Shown in pieces: positions 1-12,333 of a DNA stretch of 64,000 nt. Under the pieces are notes generated by a model that saw only the letters and a program-made list of their open reading frames with translations, ran no database searches and was not told where the DNA came from. Source of the stretch: Ampullaceana balthica (lineage: Eukaryota; Mollusca; Gastropoda; Lymnaeidae). Each line of letters opens with the position of its first letter. The first letter of the stretch is position 1. The position numbers and the translations under genes were made by a program. The DNA lies in contig CALYLW010000011.1 of NCBI GenBank assembly GCA_944989445.1, positions 3,067,501 to 3,131,500 on the forward strand, in the 5' to 3' direction.

Positions 1-1220
1 GTGTTCAGTAGTAATAGTTTTTCTTTCTCCCGTGTATTGTGCGGTTGGCCCTGTTGGTAGTGCTAGTCACTAGTACCAGTTGTAGCAAGAATTCAGTAGT
101 TGCGGTTCACTCTGAGTCGTGGTTCCTAACGATATTTTTAAGGTGTAATGTTTTTTGTTGTTTGTTTCGCTCGTCTATATATAAAAATAAAAATAAAAAA
201 TGCCGTAGTTATTAATTTAACTGTAATAAAAGCTAATGTTTGGGTAATTTGTGGTACACATTTTAAAAATTATAATTATACATTTTTACTTATAGAAAAA
301 TTAGGGATTATTCCTAATAACAGTTAAAATGACTCAACATGATGTCATCATTGTCAGTTACAAACTAACATTAAAAATATGATCGGAATACTCAAATCTT
401 CTTAAACTCCCGGCATCGCTTCATTATTTGGTTATAATTTGATAGTTCTGTTTTTTTTAATACGAAATTTTTTTTAAGGGGAGGAAGGGGCGGGGGGGGG
501 GTCCGTCTCGCTCGGCGGACAATTTTTTATTACAATCTGCGTGTCACCTCCCTTCTGTGTGCTGCTACGGGGAATTTGAGATCTAAACAAAAAGTATTTT
601 GATAACTTCCCAGAATGCATTAGGCCCTACAGAATATCATCATAACCGCTGAAATACAAAACCTGTAGATGTCAGAGCACGTCACGGTCACCGCTGTAAA
701 GATGTTTTCTTTTCTGTCAGATCCATTGGTGGAAGTTCCGTACTAATATATGGAGAAAAATTGTATTTACTTTTTCTGGTCTAAGTTTGAGATATTCACA
801 AAGTACCCGTGAGACAATAACTGGTGCGACCACAATAAGGAGAGCTGTGTGGCAGGCAAAGTCGATAACTGAAACATTATATTACAAAACCATAGCATTA
901 TAGGCAGATGATATCTCATTGACGAAATTGAGATTATCCTGTCATGTAGATGTATACATTTAAATATTTTATTTCTTTGAAATTTAAGAAGACATCTATA
1001 CTTTAAAAATATTGAAAGTTTTAGATCAACATAATGTAGAGATGTATATCAATTTTTTATTTTTTTTAATTTGAAATTTACATCCACACATCAACACATT
1101 TTTATAACTTATCCCTCGATGGTATTTGAGATTTAGACAAAAATGCAATATTTACCAATCCTTTTAGATAATCTTATCAAGCTTTAGCTGCAGTCAATAA
1201 ATGTAATGACAGGGCCCGTG

Positions 1221-1252
1221 CCTCTCTTCTCTTCTCTTCTCTCCTCTTCTGT
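1221..1252. repeat. CT-rich microsatellite
   Basis: A short run of TCTTC/CTCTT pentamer-like units. Simple sequence only. Confidence 0.7.
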
Positions 1253-1372
1253 GTGAGTAGCATGTTAGTTTGTGCACACAACTCAAATAGAAACATAATT
1301 CCACTGACTCTAAATTGTAATTTCAAGTTATCGCACATTTTAAGACTCTAGATTTCTATCGTTTATTGGAAG

Positions 1373-1648
1373 CGGAAGTACATAGAGTTGTGTCCCTACA
1401 TAGAACTCATCTAACCATCGGAAGTACATAGAGTTGTGTCCCTACATAGAACTCATCTAACCATCGGAAGTACATAGAGTTGTGTCCCTACATAGAACTC
1501 ATCTAACCATCGGAAGTACATAGAGTTGTGTCCCTACATAGAACTCATCTAACCATCGGAAGTACATAGAGTTGTGTCCCTACATAGAACTCATCTAACC
1601 ATCGGAAGTACATAGAGTTGTGTCCCTACATAGAACTCATCTAACCAT
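1373..1648. repeat. 46-bp minisatellite, 6 perfect copies
   Basis: Six head-to-tail copies start at 1373, 1419, 1465, 1511, 1557 and 1603 and read as identical. The unit begins CGGAAGTACATAGAG. It contains an internal near-repeat (TACATAGAGTT and TACATAGAACT), so the unit probably arose by duplication of about half its length. The lack of divergence suggests recent expansion or homogenisation. No coding potential. Confidence 0.95.
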
Positions 1649-2900
1649 CATAATAGAAACTCGGTTTGGAAGACAATAAATTAAACATGGAATTAAAATC
1701 AGATAAAAAGTTCCATGAAAGCTGATGGAAATTATTTAAAACTTAAATCTAGAGGATGGTGGCAATGGTTATCTTTTTGGAATACTATGCGGCATATAAT
1801 GCGAAAATGTTAGGTTTTTATTAGGTTTTTAAACTATATTTTTCGGATTTTATTCATAGTTGTTTCCTTTTTAATGTTAAATTGAATAATCAACTTTTAT
1901 TTCAAGCCCGTAAATTAATATAAAAAAAAATTTAGTATGTGAATATATTTTTAAAAAATATGCATCTTCTTCAATAGAAAAAAATTAATAAATAAAATAA
2001 TATTGATAAAATGTAAATAAAAAATAAAACATTACCATGTAAAGTATAATATGGAATGAAATGAAAATATCGTTTCGCATTTTGTCAAGAATGTTAATTT
2101 TCATTGACAATAAAACGTTGATATAACTTTTAAAAGCAGTTTGGTAATATTATAGATAAGTGCAAATTTTAAATAATTCTTTTCCCAAAAGGAAATTCCA
2201 CTAAACGGCTAATTAAGAAGCCACTACGTCACTACGTTATGTGATAAGTCCACCGTCGCCAAACCCGGGTATACCATCACAGTTTAACATTGTTTTTGTT
2301 TTGTGTTAAACCTTGTCATAGACTCAGCTAAAGTCATTGATGTCGTCCGTCTACTAGTTCAGTCTCAGTGGCCACGGCGGGTAAGGATTACATTACATTT
2401 CTAATCAGGGACGGACTAATGTTTATTGGGTTTAGGAAAACTTCCGTCAATATGGCGAGGGATACTTCGTCAACTGCGAGGGTAAAAGCTTGAATATATA
2501 ATCGTGTCAACAGAACAAGGATAAAACTGTCTTACTAATTTTTTGTGGGTATGTCCGGGTTGCTATAAATTTATATTTAAAAAAAAATTAATTATTATAA
2601 AAAAATAGAAGATATACATTTGAAGAAAAAAAATCAGCGCACGGAATGACGTCTTCACGCGTGTTCTGGTAGGACAAATTTAAACGGCGGCCATCTGATC
2701 CAAATATACGTTCCTTTCACTGTCCCATTAACTGCCTTTATTTTAGATCCCTTCCCTACAATCCCAATAATTGCTTTTGTCACAATAATCGCCTTGGTAT
2801 TAGATTCCTTCGCTGGTTGCATTAATTAAAGTCTTGTTTCTGGTCTCACCTATTTCAACATTTTATCTGAAATGATCATCTAGCTTTGAGTTGAGTACTT

Positions 2901-2964
2901 CTTATTTCTTATGTGTCTTATTTCTTATGTGTCTTATTTCTTATGTGTCTTATTTCTTATGTGT
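2901..2964. repeat. 16-bp tandem repeat, 4 copies
   Basis: Four identical tandem copies of CTTATTTCTTATGTGT lie immediately upstream of the SINE-like block. Confidence 0.9.
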
Positions 2965-3036
2965 GTTTGTCCTCCCAAGGAAGTGGGTAGTTGGTCTCTT
3001 ATAAAAATGTGTTCTTTATTTCCAACATTATAAACA

Positions 3037-3562
3037 ACTAGATATGCCCCGCGCGTAGCATACGCCGCAGACTTGCTCATGGATAGGGGAAAGAACGTAC
3101 ACACATTACAGCGCGAAGAAATCAAACAACTTGAGTGAAGGTCGGTGGGGGGAACCACCGACGCATTGTTGGTCTCGATACATTCGCAAAGCGGTTATCT
3201 ACCTGCCCAACACCCTTCAGCACCCTAGCTTGCCAACCATAAACTGTGATTCGCCCACCCTAGTGAGAGTCAGCCATATTCGCAAAAAGGGGGAAAAGAA
3301 CGGGCAAAAAACATACATTTAAAAAAAATAAAGTTTGCGCTGGGACTTGAACACGGGACGTTCCGCGTGTAAGGTGGATGTGATAACGACTACACTACGA
3401 ATCCCATGTTATTCTGTGAAGTATCAACGCAAGTGAACGCAAGATCCATAGTTGGTCTCGAGACATGCCAACCATACACTGATTGGTCGACCCCAGCGAG
3501 GGTCATTCGTCATGATTTTTTGCACATACTCGCTTTGGTGAAATATAAATATAGATAGATTC
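3037..3562 (+). mobile_element. SINE-like non-autonomous element block containing a tRNA-like segment
   Basis: The block opens with ACTAGATATGCCCCGCG and closes with an AT-rich ATAAATATAGATAGAT tail. This head and tail style is seen in short non-autonomous elements of many invertebrates. Two related segments, about 3168-3275 and 3452-3512, share GTTGGTCTCGA, GCCAACCATA and a CCCTAG/CAGYGAGRGTC motif. They flank the tRNA-like sequence on the minus strand. The GC-rich content differs from the surrounding AT-rich DNA. The class is not certain, and no target-site duplication was established. It could be two overlapping insertions rather than one element. Confidence 0.45.
3332..3404 (-). pseudogene. 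tRNA-Val(UAC)-like pseudogene or SINE tRNA head
   Basis: The minus strand gives a 73-nt tRNA-like sequence. Box A reads TAGTGTAGTCG and box B GTTCAAGTC, both fitting pol III consensus. The anticodon loop CTTACAC places UAC at the anticodon, specifying valine. It is degraded. The acceptor stem pairs at only 4 of 7 positions and the T stem at 3 of 5. One anticodon-stem pair is lost, and the invariant D-loop GG reads CG. A functional tRNA is therefore unlikely. It is better read as a decayed tRNA copy or the tRNA-derived part of a SINE. Confidence 0.6.
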
Positions 3563-5344
3563 AAGAATAATGACAGATTACAGTGTTCTTGTCAAGGGTA
3601 CAGATACTTTTAGTCAACTTCTAGAATACATAGATTTTCGTACCAGTGCCAGTAATGTGATTGAGCGAACTATAAATAAAAACATTCAATGTTTTCGAAA
3701 CTGAAGAGAAAGAAAATAATAATTTTTTTAAAAATAAGAATTCGGGAAAATATTAGTAAACAAAATCATCCTAATTAAATCATCCATAAAAGTAAATAAG
3801 AAAAAAAGTAATGTTATCGAACTGTGTATTTTGGAGAGACAAATTTTGGAAAGTAAATAAATACAACGGATTTTGACTAGTGCCTAGATAGGCCTACACA
3901 CTAAGCACACATACACACACTCTTCAGACAACTCATCACAGGCGTGCACGCTCACACACATTCCTTCTAATCCTCGAACATCGACTCCGATCCCATAGGC
4001 CTAAAACGGAATTCTCATCCAATTTGGCACTCCACACATCCTCGATACTTTCTCATTACTCGCCTCCACTCGTCCACGGCTGCACCACTCCACCTCCCTC
4101 CCCTTACCTCCTTAGTCCCCGAAATTGATACATGCCGAGGGTTCCTGCAGTAGCAATGCCCCGTATACCATGTGGGAGAGTAGTAGCGGTTAGACATGCC
4201 GGGGCTCTGCTGATGCTGCTGTTGTTGTTAGTCGTCTCGCTGGGAGGTTTGGGGGTGGTGGCGGTAGCGCCTACATTGGCACACCATAGAACGGTTTAGC
4301 CCCCCCTCCCCCCTCCGCCCCCACACACACACATCCCAAAACATCCAGTCTCGCGTGTAAGGCCATATGTTGTACCTTCGGTCTCCAACATTGTTCCTGG
4401 TACACAACACCTTCAGTCGGCACAGCCCACCACGGGCGGTACAGTTACACGACTTGACAATTTTTTCCCTTTTTTCTTTTTACAGCAAAGAGTGTCGTCG
4501 TACAACGTTCCTTTATTTTCGTAAATGAAACATCAGTTATCAATATTTATGTATTGCTCTTCTTACAACGGTCGCACGGTTTAGCCGCCCGATGTTACGC
4601 ACAATCCTGTGCCTTTATCTGAAACTGTGCCACTGATACACACACTCTTAATGAGTCACGACTGACAAAATGCACTAGGTCAAAGATTTTTTGTTTTACA
4701 TTTACATGGTGTAATAATATTAATTTTATGGTTTTATCGAACCAATGTCATTGTTATTGTCCTTGTCATTGTCATTGTTATTGTCATTGTTATTGGTGAA
4801 GTTCTTGTTCAAATATCACCCAATGATCAATAAGGATGCTTCACTGAGAATTAAACATTTTAGAGAGATTTTTTACTGATTTAATTTACTATTGTTATTA
4901 ACAATGGTTGTTTAGGAATATAAAAGAATACGTCACAAACAGCGTTTTTATCGGACGTGAAAGCCATAGACTGTTTGTTGTCATTTACTATGCCATCTAC
5001 TGTGTCATCTACTAACGGTTCAAATGACATCAACTGTATTGCACAACTTAGTGTTGATTAAATATTTTCAAAACTCAAATTTAATTTTTATAAACTGTTA
5101 ATTAATAACTGGTAACTTAATTTATCCAGGCAAAAATTGTTCTGTTAAAAGTTGTAATTTGTGTGCTTCTATGTGGTGTTTAGATCACAATTAAGGCTTT
5201 TGTCTTCTCGAAACTTGATAAAATGTCTGGTCAATCCAAGACTGAAGTGTCTCTACAATGAGAGTCGGAACATTTTTATTCCACCTACTTGGAAAAACTC
5301 TAGCAGAGACCCACCGTTAACATTACCTGTGTCCTAGATTGCCC

Positions 5345-5460
5345 TCCTTTATTCAGCAGCCCCTCTCTAGGAGCAGCCCCTCTCTAACAGCAGCCCCTCT
5401 CTATTAACATCCCCTCTCTAACAAAAGCACTCCTCTAACAGAGACACTAGCCGCCTCCCC
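5345..5460. repeat. Degenerate short tandem repeat (CAGCCCCTCTCTAACAG-like)
   Basis: About five imperfect copies of a 17-20 bp CCCCTCTCTAACA-containing unit. Unit length and sequence vary, so this is an old array. Confidence 0.65.
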
Positions 5461-5799
5461 TAACAAGTCCAGCCAGTGTGTACTTTGCTACTTTACACGC
5501 CTACATTCCCACTAATGACAAACGTTAATAGCCGATGGGTTTCGGCTTTAGCCTAATTGCGTTAATAGCCGGGACAAGTTTAACATTAAAACATTATGAT
5601 TTAAAGAAGGTTAAAACAACACCGAAGACAATGATGTTAGTGGCTAAGTTGCTACTACACTAAAAGATTGAGCGCGTACTTCCTGAAATGTCTACGTCTA
5701 AGGGACTGAATGGTTTGGTATAGAAAATAATTGGGGATACGAGTGAATGTGGAACATGACGTTGACCACTTGGACAACTGTCTAGATGCGTACTCACTT

Positions 5800-6225
5800 C
5801 CAATATATAACAAATCTCATATTCATTATCTAACAAAACTTACTTCCACTTTCTTAACTTTGTAGCAAATCTCATTTCCATTTCATTATCTAAAGAATTT
5901 AACTTTTCCATTATAAGAAATCTAACTTCGATTATATAAAAAATCTAATAAATTTAACTTTTATCTAAAAAATCTAACTTCCACTACCTAACAAATCTAA
6001 CCCTGATTATCTAACAGATCGTACTTCTTAGATCTACTATCTAATACATGTAATAAATTTAAATTTTATTTAACAAATCAACCTTCCATCATCTAACAAA
6101 TCTATATATATAATTTCCCTCATTTGAAAAATCTAAATTCCATTACCTAAATAATCTAATAAATCTAACTTACATTATCTATCAAAGCTAAATTCCATCA
6201 TCTAACAAATCCAAGTACTTCAACT
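5800..6225. repeat. Degenerate AT-rich repeat region (ATCTAACTTCCATTATCTAAC-like)
   Basis: TCTAACAAATCTAACTTCC-like words recur irregularly every 20-35 bp on the plus strand. The spacing is too variable for one period. It is best described as a decayed minisatellite. Confidence 0.6.
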
Positions 6226-6504
6226 GCCATTAACTCACAAATGAAACTTTAGACAAATCCCAAGCCTTGTAGTCAATCAGTGGTGTTCTCAGAAAGATAG
6301 ATGTGGGCGGGCTGCTGCCCATAAAATTATATGTCATATAAACTCAGCTATTTTACGCTAATAATAAATAAATTTGCTATATACAAATTCCTAATGTACT
6401 CTCTTATATTTTTTCATCATGTATCTTCCTGGGGTATAGTAAGTTTTTATTTTCCGATTTAGAATGATGTTTGGTTACGATATTTTTATTTGTCTTAACA
6501 CACA

Positions 6505-6615
6505 ACCAACCAGTCTATTGAATAAGCCAACCAGTCCATTGAATCAGAAAACTAGTATATTGAATCAATAAGTCTATTGAAACGGACAACCTGTCTATTT
6601 ACACCGACAACCAAC
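6505..6615. repeat. Degenerate ~26-bp repeat (CCAACCAGTCTATTGAATC-like)
   Basis: About four to five diverged copies of a unit containing CAGTCTATTGAATCA. Old and imperfect. Confidence 0.6.
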
Positions 6616-6976
6616 ATACGAAACCCGAATATCTCCTACAAGATTACCAACCATACCGTCATACGGCTAACTGGCTAACCAGGTTTATTTTCTTGGCGGC
6701 CATGCGTTTCACTTCTCTAAGAACTTATTCTTATGTGGGCGATATACTTAATGAGAGAATTACAGGAAACTGGGGCAGAATGAACCTTGCGGTGGTGGAT
6801 GTGGGAATTTTATATCATAACCCAAAGTGTGTAGTTCAGACATTGTAAAGGGCGGATCACAGTTCTGCGTTGTTAGTTTGTTAGTTTCAAAAATGTGAAT
6901 ACCGTGAATAATATTACCACAACACTTCTATTGACAGTTGACAGTTTATTATTTCAAGCTACTGAATATTGAAACT

Positions 6977-7306
6977 GAAATACAAAATACACAAACAAAT
7001 TGTGCAATGTAAACAATAAATTTGAGCTTTATTTTAAAACTAACACGACAGTAGACGTTTCCGCCAATGCCTTCATCAGTACAATAACATAAAATACATA
7101 CTTACAAAAGTAATATTTAAATTCTTAAAGCATACTATATCATGAAATTATTTATGTAAAATAGAAAGGAAAAACAAAAGCAAACAAGGACACAGGATAT
7201 AGGAAAAAGGAGGAAGTATCTACCGTCGTTGTTAGTTTAAAAAATAAAGCTTAAATTTATTGTTATCATTGCACAATTTGTTTTGTGTATTTTGTATTTT
7301 ATTTAA
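6977..7306. mobile_element. Foldback / long-inverted-repeat element, ~330 bp
   Basis: The left arm, about 6977-7072, reads AAATACAAAATACACAAAC onward. The reverse complement of about 7208-7306 gives nearly the same sequence, so the arms are about 95 bp inverted repeats. They are separated by about 135 bp. Arm divergence is low, mainly small indels and a few substitutions. Arms share GCACAATTTG, AGCTTTATTT and a TAGACGTTTCC / TAGATACTTCC block. No transposase was seen. It is consistent with a foldback element, a long-TIR MITE, or two inverted copies of one 3' end. Target-site duplications were not resolved. Confidence 0.65.
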
Positions 7307-8732
7307 AAGCTTTACCGCAGTCCCATTCTATTCTATATGATATATTGAAACTGGTTTGTCAGAGATGTTTTGAGCATGAACTGCTACAGTAAATGCAGTT
7401 TTGTGTTACAAATATATTTTTCGCGTAGTTCTTATTTTCAAATGTGTTTGCTTCCCTGTTACTGGCATTTTTATACTGAAACATTTAAAATTATTTTATT
7501 TAATTTTTAAAACACACAGACACATAATTTTTTCTTCATATTGTATAGCGAAATTGCAATGGTTTATTTTTAATCTTAATTTTGTCTATTAGTCAATAAT
7601 TCTTCTCGTCTATAAATTGTTTGCATAATTTCTAAAGCTTAAAACTATTTTTTAAAACTATGTTAACGTTTAAAATCGTTCAGTAATAATACTATTTAAT
7701 ATTGAAGCGAATAACAGCACAATCGTTTTCCGTTTTCCGTGTAAATTAAAAAAATTTTTTATTTCCATTCTATTGGATAACAATGGTTAATTTCCTATTT
7801 TTCAGATTTCTGACCTCCCGTTCCTGACACCAATAGGGTCATACCTTGACCCCTGGATTACTCAAACTACCACGGACCGCTCACCACAGTGACGCCCTTA
7901 GGTGCCCCGGCACCCCCCGATCGGAGCCCCCCTCAAATTGATTGGACCACGGCGCACCACCTCACACACACTCACACACATCTCATCTGGATACTTCTTC
8001 TCTGGCTATTGGTGGCCCTACTTCGGAAACGCCCATGCGTGACATGGGATTCTATATTCCATTTTCCTAACGGATATAAACTACGTTTAAAGAAATAGTT
8101 ATGTGGTCATCTAATTGAAATAAATCTATAGTATATTTCTCATAGCTCGAAACAACTTGTGCGTGGTAAAAAAAATATTGTTAGTGATCCGAATTGTATT
8201 ACTTTTAACTAAAATAGTATTTATTATTAATCAATGAAGCTCCTAAAACTATAACGAAGAATTCTTAAGCTTTTTTTTCTTTAAAAAAAAATAAAAAATA
8301 AATAAATGTAAATTATATTATTTTTATATTATTACCATCAACAAAATAATTTTTTCGTCTAAAAATAAAATATAAAGGGTTATGGAATTTAAAATGAGGC
8401 TTTTATGATAAATATGAATTCTAGATTCCACTCAGGTAATTTAAGTATTCTATAATTGTGCCACTTGCTTTTATCAGTGCAGTGAAATATTCGTGGTGTA
8501 CCCCCAAATTTTGTTCATAGTTCTCCATAACTCACTTCGGGGACCTTAGTAGTAAGTAAAGGGTCCACACAACGTCAACAGCTCTTCACCACAGTCACCA
8601 CCAACATCTTCGTGCGACCTACAGGGTACATCTACAACTACCGCCGCCCGCTGTACAAACCCGTGGCCTGTACAGCCCGCCTGCAACCCGGCTAATCTTG
8701 TGCCCACTGGCCGCCCCTGGCTTGACCGGCCG

Positions 8733-9004
8733 ATGCCTGTAGTCTCAGCTATGTCGTCCTCACTGCAGTATGACAGCGACCTGCCCGGGTACGGCGCCAT
8801 GGAAGCCGCCGCTGGGATGTACGGTGACCCACACCGCGGCATGGGCGTCACCCACCCGCTGTCCCACTCGGGCTTGAACCACGGCAGCTCCGCGCTGCAC
8901 CAGCCCTACCCGGCGCCCTACTCGACCGCCTCCACCACCATGCCCGGGGTGATGAGCGGCTCCCAAGACTCACAGATGAAGCGGGATAAAGATTCCATAT
9001 ACTC
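8733..9004 (+). CDS. Meis: Meis/homothorax homeobox protein, coding exon 1 (partial gene)
   Basis: This exon starts a Meis-class TALE homeodomain transcription factor, a nuclear partner of PBC (Pbx/extradenticle) proteins. Visible residues include LQYDSDLPGYG, MYGDPHRGM and, near the end, KRDKDSIYS. These match the conserved N-terminus of MEIS proteins (YDDLPHYGG, MYGDPH, KRDKDAIYG). Two in-frame ATGs are possible, at 8733 and 8751. The second aligns better with the usual start. There is an upstream in-frame stop at 8553 and no earlier ATG. The exon ends after TC of a serine codon at a GTGAGT donor (9005), which is phase 2. The next exon supplies the third base. The exon is GC-rich against AT-rich flanks. 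It encodes residues 1-90 plus two bases, counting from 8733. Confidence 0.95.
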
Positions 9005-12000
9005 GTGAGTGTCTCGCCAATGCTCTATTTTTAGCCATAAGGTCACGTGATAAGTTAAGAATAGCCTAATGAATGGATCTCGTTCATTAGGTTAAGGGGA
9101 AAAAATGTATTTCGGTTCTATGGGATTATTAAATATTTATTTTGATAAGTGAACACACACTGCTGGTGGCAATTTTCTTAATCCGTTTTTAAAACATAAG
9201 TTTTAAGGTAAGTTTTATTTTTGACCATTTAGGGATATAATTGTCAGATGCATTTTATATTCTATTAACACGACTTGTTACACTAAAGTCGAAATCAAAT
9301 AAAAGTATTTTAAAATACGAAATTAAAATAAAACCCAATTTCAACGTTTAAATAATATCAGAGATGAATGTAATATTTACATATTATTTACAATTAATCT
9401 TATTACACATAATGTCAACATAATTTGCTCACCAAATAGTTCCAAATAAAATATGATCACAATTTGTTCAAAAATACATTTCACATATCAACATAGTACG
9501 GTCGAGCGCATATAAACTAACCCATAACACAAAGACGCCCAGTAATTTGATAAACTATTGCGTACTGACTTGATTTATGAAAGAAATAACTGAGCAAAAC
9601 TAAAATCAGTTATAAGCTGTTTAAATCGCTTTAATACTCCGAAGATATTAATAAACTGGCCCATTAAAAAAACGCTTAAGAACTCACAACTGCTTGAATA
9701 AAAAATGCGTGGTTTTTCTGCTAGGATAAAAAAATCAATATAAGAAGATAATTCTGTTGGTTAGTTATTTAAACCTTTTGTAATAGCCACAGAAATATTT
9801 TATTAAAGGTAGTTTGTGTGTGTCAGTGTTTGTGCGCGTGTGTATGTGTGTGTTATTAATCAATACCCGGTAATACAACTGTGTAAATGTATTGATCAGG
9901 ACTTGACTTCAATTTAGGGGGCGGGGGTGGGGGAGGCATCGAGGAGCTCTAGATTAGAGAACCATATACTTTTTCCTCCCTCTAAAGTTAAAAAAAATTT
10001 TTTTTGTTTATCAAGGTTGAATAGTTTTAAAATGTATGTATTAAAAAAAAAGTATTCATTTAATCTATGACAATTTTTAAATGAGTTATAAATAAGTAAA
10101 CTAACTTTGTTTTTATTTTATTTAAGATTTTATCCATGATTTAGGTTCTAAACATTTTATTTAAAAACCTCCCTTATATATAAACCTATTAACACAAGGG
10201 ATTGTTCAGGGATTACAGTGGACACGTATGTTCGCTCGGAGGTGGAGTAAATTCTAAATGACCTGAAATTAGTGGCAAATCGAATGACGTTTTCATATAT
10301 CAGCGGCCAGTCTAGAAGGTTGTTTTTTTCGGGGGGTGGGGGGGGGGTGGAAGGACAACCGCTCTGAGCGGTATTTTTGGGCCAAATTTTATTTCAAGAA
10401 TTGCTTTGTAAATTTATGTTTTCGCTCTTATCGGTGTAGGTTTTTTTTTAATTATTATTTTATTTTTTAAAATGTCGGGGTGGACTCTAGGTACACGGGA
10501 AGATACATCTTACTCCATGATAATCTAATGATAGCAGTCTATGTTGCTGTAGACTCTACTGACTGCTGTTTAAACCTGTAGTTAATCCAAACGTTCGCCA
10601 CACCGCCGCTAATGCAGATTGAACGAGCCCCGTGTTAATGTGTTGTGTCTTGCCCCCACCCCTGCACCAACCAACCAGGTGATGGCCACAGACATTGTGG
10701 CCGTGTGTCAGTCAGATGTGTGTGTCCGTCCATCACGGCTGTAGGCTCAGACACCGAGGCGCCATCCCTGTTACATCTACATGCTTACTGCATTCTGGCC
10801 CTTGCCATGACAAATGGTGTGCTTAATAAATGGCCGTTTTAAATTCATTTTACATACTTTTTTGTAAATATTTCCCAAAATGTAAAGTGTGGTGAGTGTG
10901 GTGAAGGAGTTTCTAAAAAAATAATGTCACATAATCACATTAGATATTATATGTTTTGTTTAGTAAGTGAGGTCTTATGTTCTAATACTTAAAGTAACTC
11001 TTAGAACAAAAGAGTAAACCCATAATAGTCCAACACTATTACTATCGTTTCTTTAAAAAAAATATACATGTTTATTTTATTCACATGCTATTGACTGATG
11101 TAAAGAAGATATACTTCACTTTTTTATTGTGTACTACAACAACTCACATTTTGAACCAGTTATTTGATCAATGCCACTGTCGCGTGAATTTTTATAGAGG
11201 TACCTGTCACGTGAACAGAACAAGCTTACTTTTACAACTTACACTTTACTCTCCTATCCCAAGTTCGCGAGTGACTAAAATAGAATTGTAAAGAATTTTC
11301 TACAAATGTTCCTGGTCCGGGATTTTTCGGATCTCAATTATTTTGTGCTTATAAAAAATTTTTATTAAAAAAAAAGAAAAGAAGATTTTAGCTAACCGCT
11401 GATTATCACACACTTTCTCTTTAAAATAGAGTTAACCTCCCTGAGTTGACAGGTTTAACACTATTAGTAACAATACTTGAAGGCTTTTAAATAGAAGATA
11501 TCATAAAGGAAAATTATACAATTAAATTTTCAAATAAATATCAGCGGTGCCTCAACTATTGTTTATGCTGTATATTAAGTTTTAACTCAATATATGCCGA
11601 TTTTTGTTCAATAACAATCCACTGTGAAGACTGCAAAAGTCTAATAGCTTTTTCTTTAGGGGGTTTATTTCAACTTTTGCTTAACCAAAGTTATCAATAA
11701 CAAGACATACTGCAGTAGATAATGAAGTGACATGTAGCAATAGATAAAACCATCCACTAACCACCAATAGTTAAAGTATAAATAGACAATTAAGATAAAC
11801 TTTAAAAATCGACACACTAATATTTTGATTTAGTTTATATTAAATTTTTAGCATTAAATTAATTGTAAACACTACAGCCCGGATAGTTTTCCAGAGACGA
11901 GCATAACTCCTTGAAATGGGAAATTCTAAACTTAATCCATAGAAAAAAGGGAGCACTTAAAACTGGCTCGTAAAACACACCCCATGTGCAATCAGTAGCG

Positions 12001-12058
12001 ACTCCAGCTGTCAGTTGTGAAACTGATTCATGATTTCTACACTCTTTTCACCACTTTT

Positions 12059-12333
12059 CCCACTGACCAACCCGATCATGTCCCCACTCTTCCCACTGAC
12101 CAACCCGATCATGTCCCCACTCTTCCCACTGACCAACCCGATCATGTCCCCACTCTTCCCACTGACCAACCCGATCATGTCCCCACTCTTCCCACTGACC
12201 AACCCGATCATGTCACCACTCTTCCCACCGACCAACCTGATCATGTCACCACTCTTCCCACTAACCAACCTGATCATGTCACAACTTTTCCCATCCCACT
12301 GACCAACCCGATCATGTCACCACTTTTTCAACC
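12059..12333. repeat. 33-bp minisatellite, 8 copies
   Basis: Eight tandem copies of a unit beginning CCACTGACCAACCCGATCAT. The first four to five are nearly identical. The last three accumulate changes, and the final copy has a small insertion. The period is a multiple of three and the unit lacks stops in several frames. This explains the short open frames on both strands, which are not considered genes. Confidence 0.95.

Larger units (their letters stand above)
1..8732. other. Upstream / 5' leader region of the Meis gene, no coding gene seen
   Basis: No open frame here resembles a known protein; the longest are short and fall in low-complexity or repeat sequence. The stretch is AT-rich and holds the repeats listed separately: 46-bp array, SINE-like block, degenerate AT-rich arrays and an inverted-repeat element. 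It lies upstream of the first recognisable Meis coding exon, so promoter and 5' UTR sequence are expected within it. I could not place a transcription start. In the exon 1 frame there is a stop at 8553-8555 and no ATG before 8733, so any leader between them is untranslated. Confidence 0.6.

Noticed and set aside
3332..3404. Functional tRNA-Val gene
   Set aside because: Three of seven acceptor pairs and two of five T-stem pairs are lost, and the D-loop GG is mutated. It is annotated as a pseudogene or SINE head instead.
7040..7085. Hammerhead ribozyme core on the minus strand (CTGATGA ... GGAAAC ... GTC)
   Set aside because: The conserved core words are present and a 3-bp stem III with a loop can be drawn. 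But stem I does not pair at all and stem II has at most one or two pairs. The match is judged fortuitous.
8700..8732. GTG at 8700 as the start of the Meis protein
   Set aside because: Eukaryotic genes rarely start at GTG, and the two downstream ATGs fit the family N-terminus.
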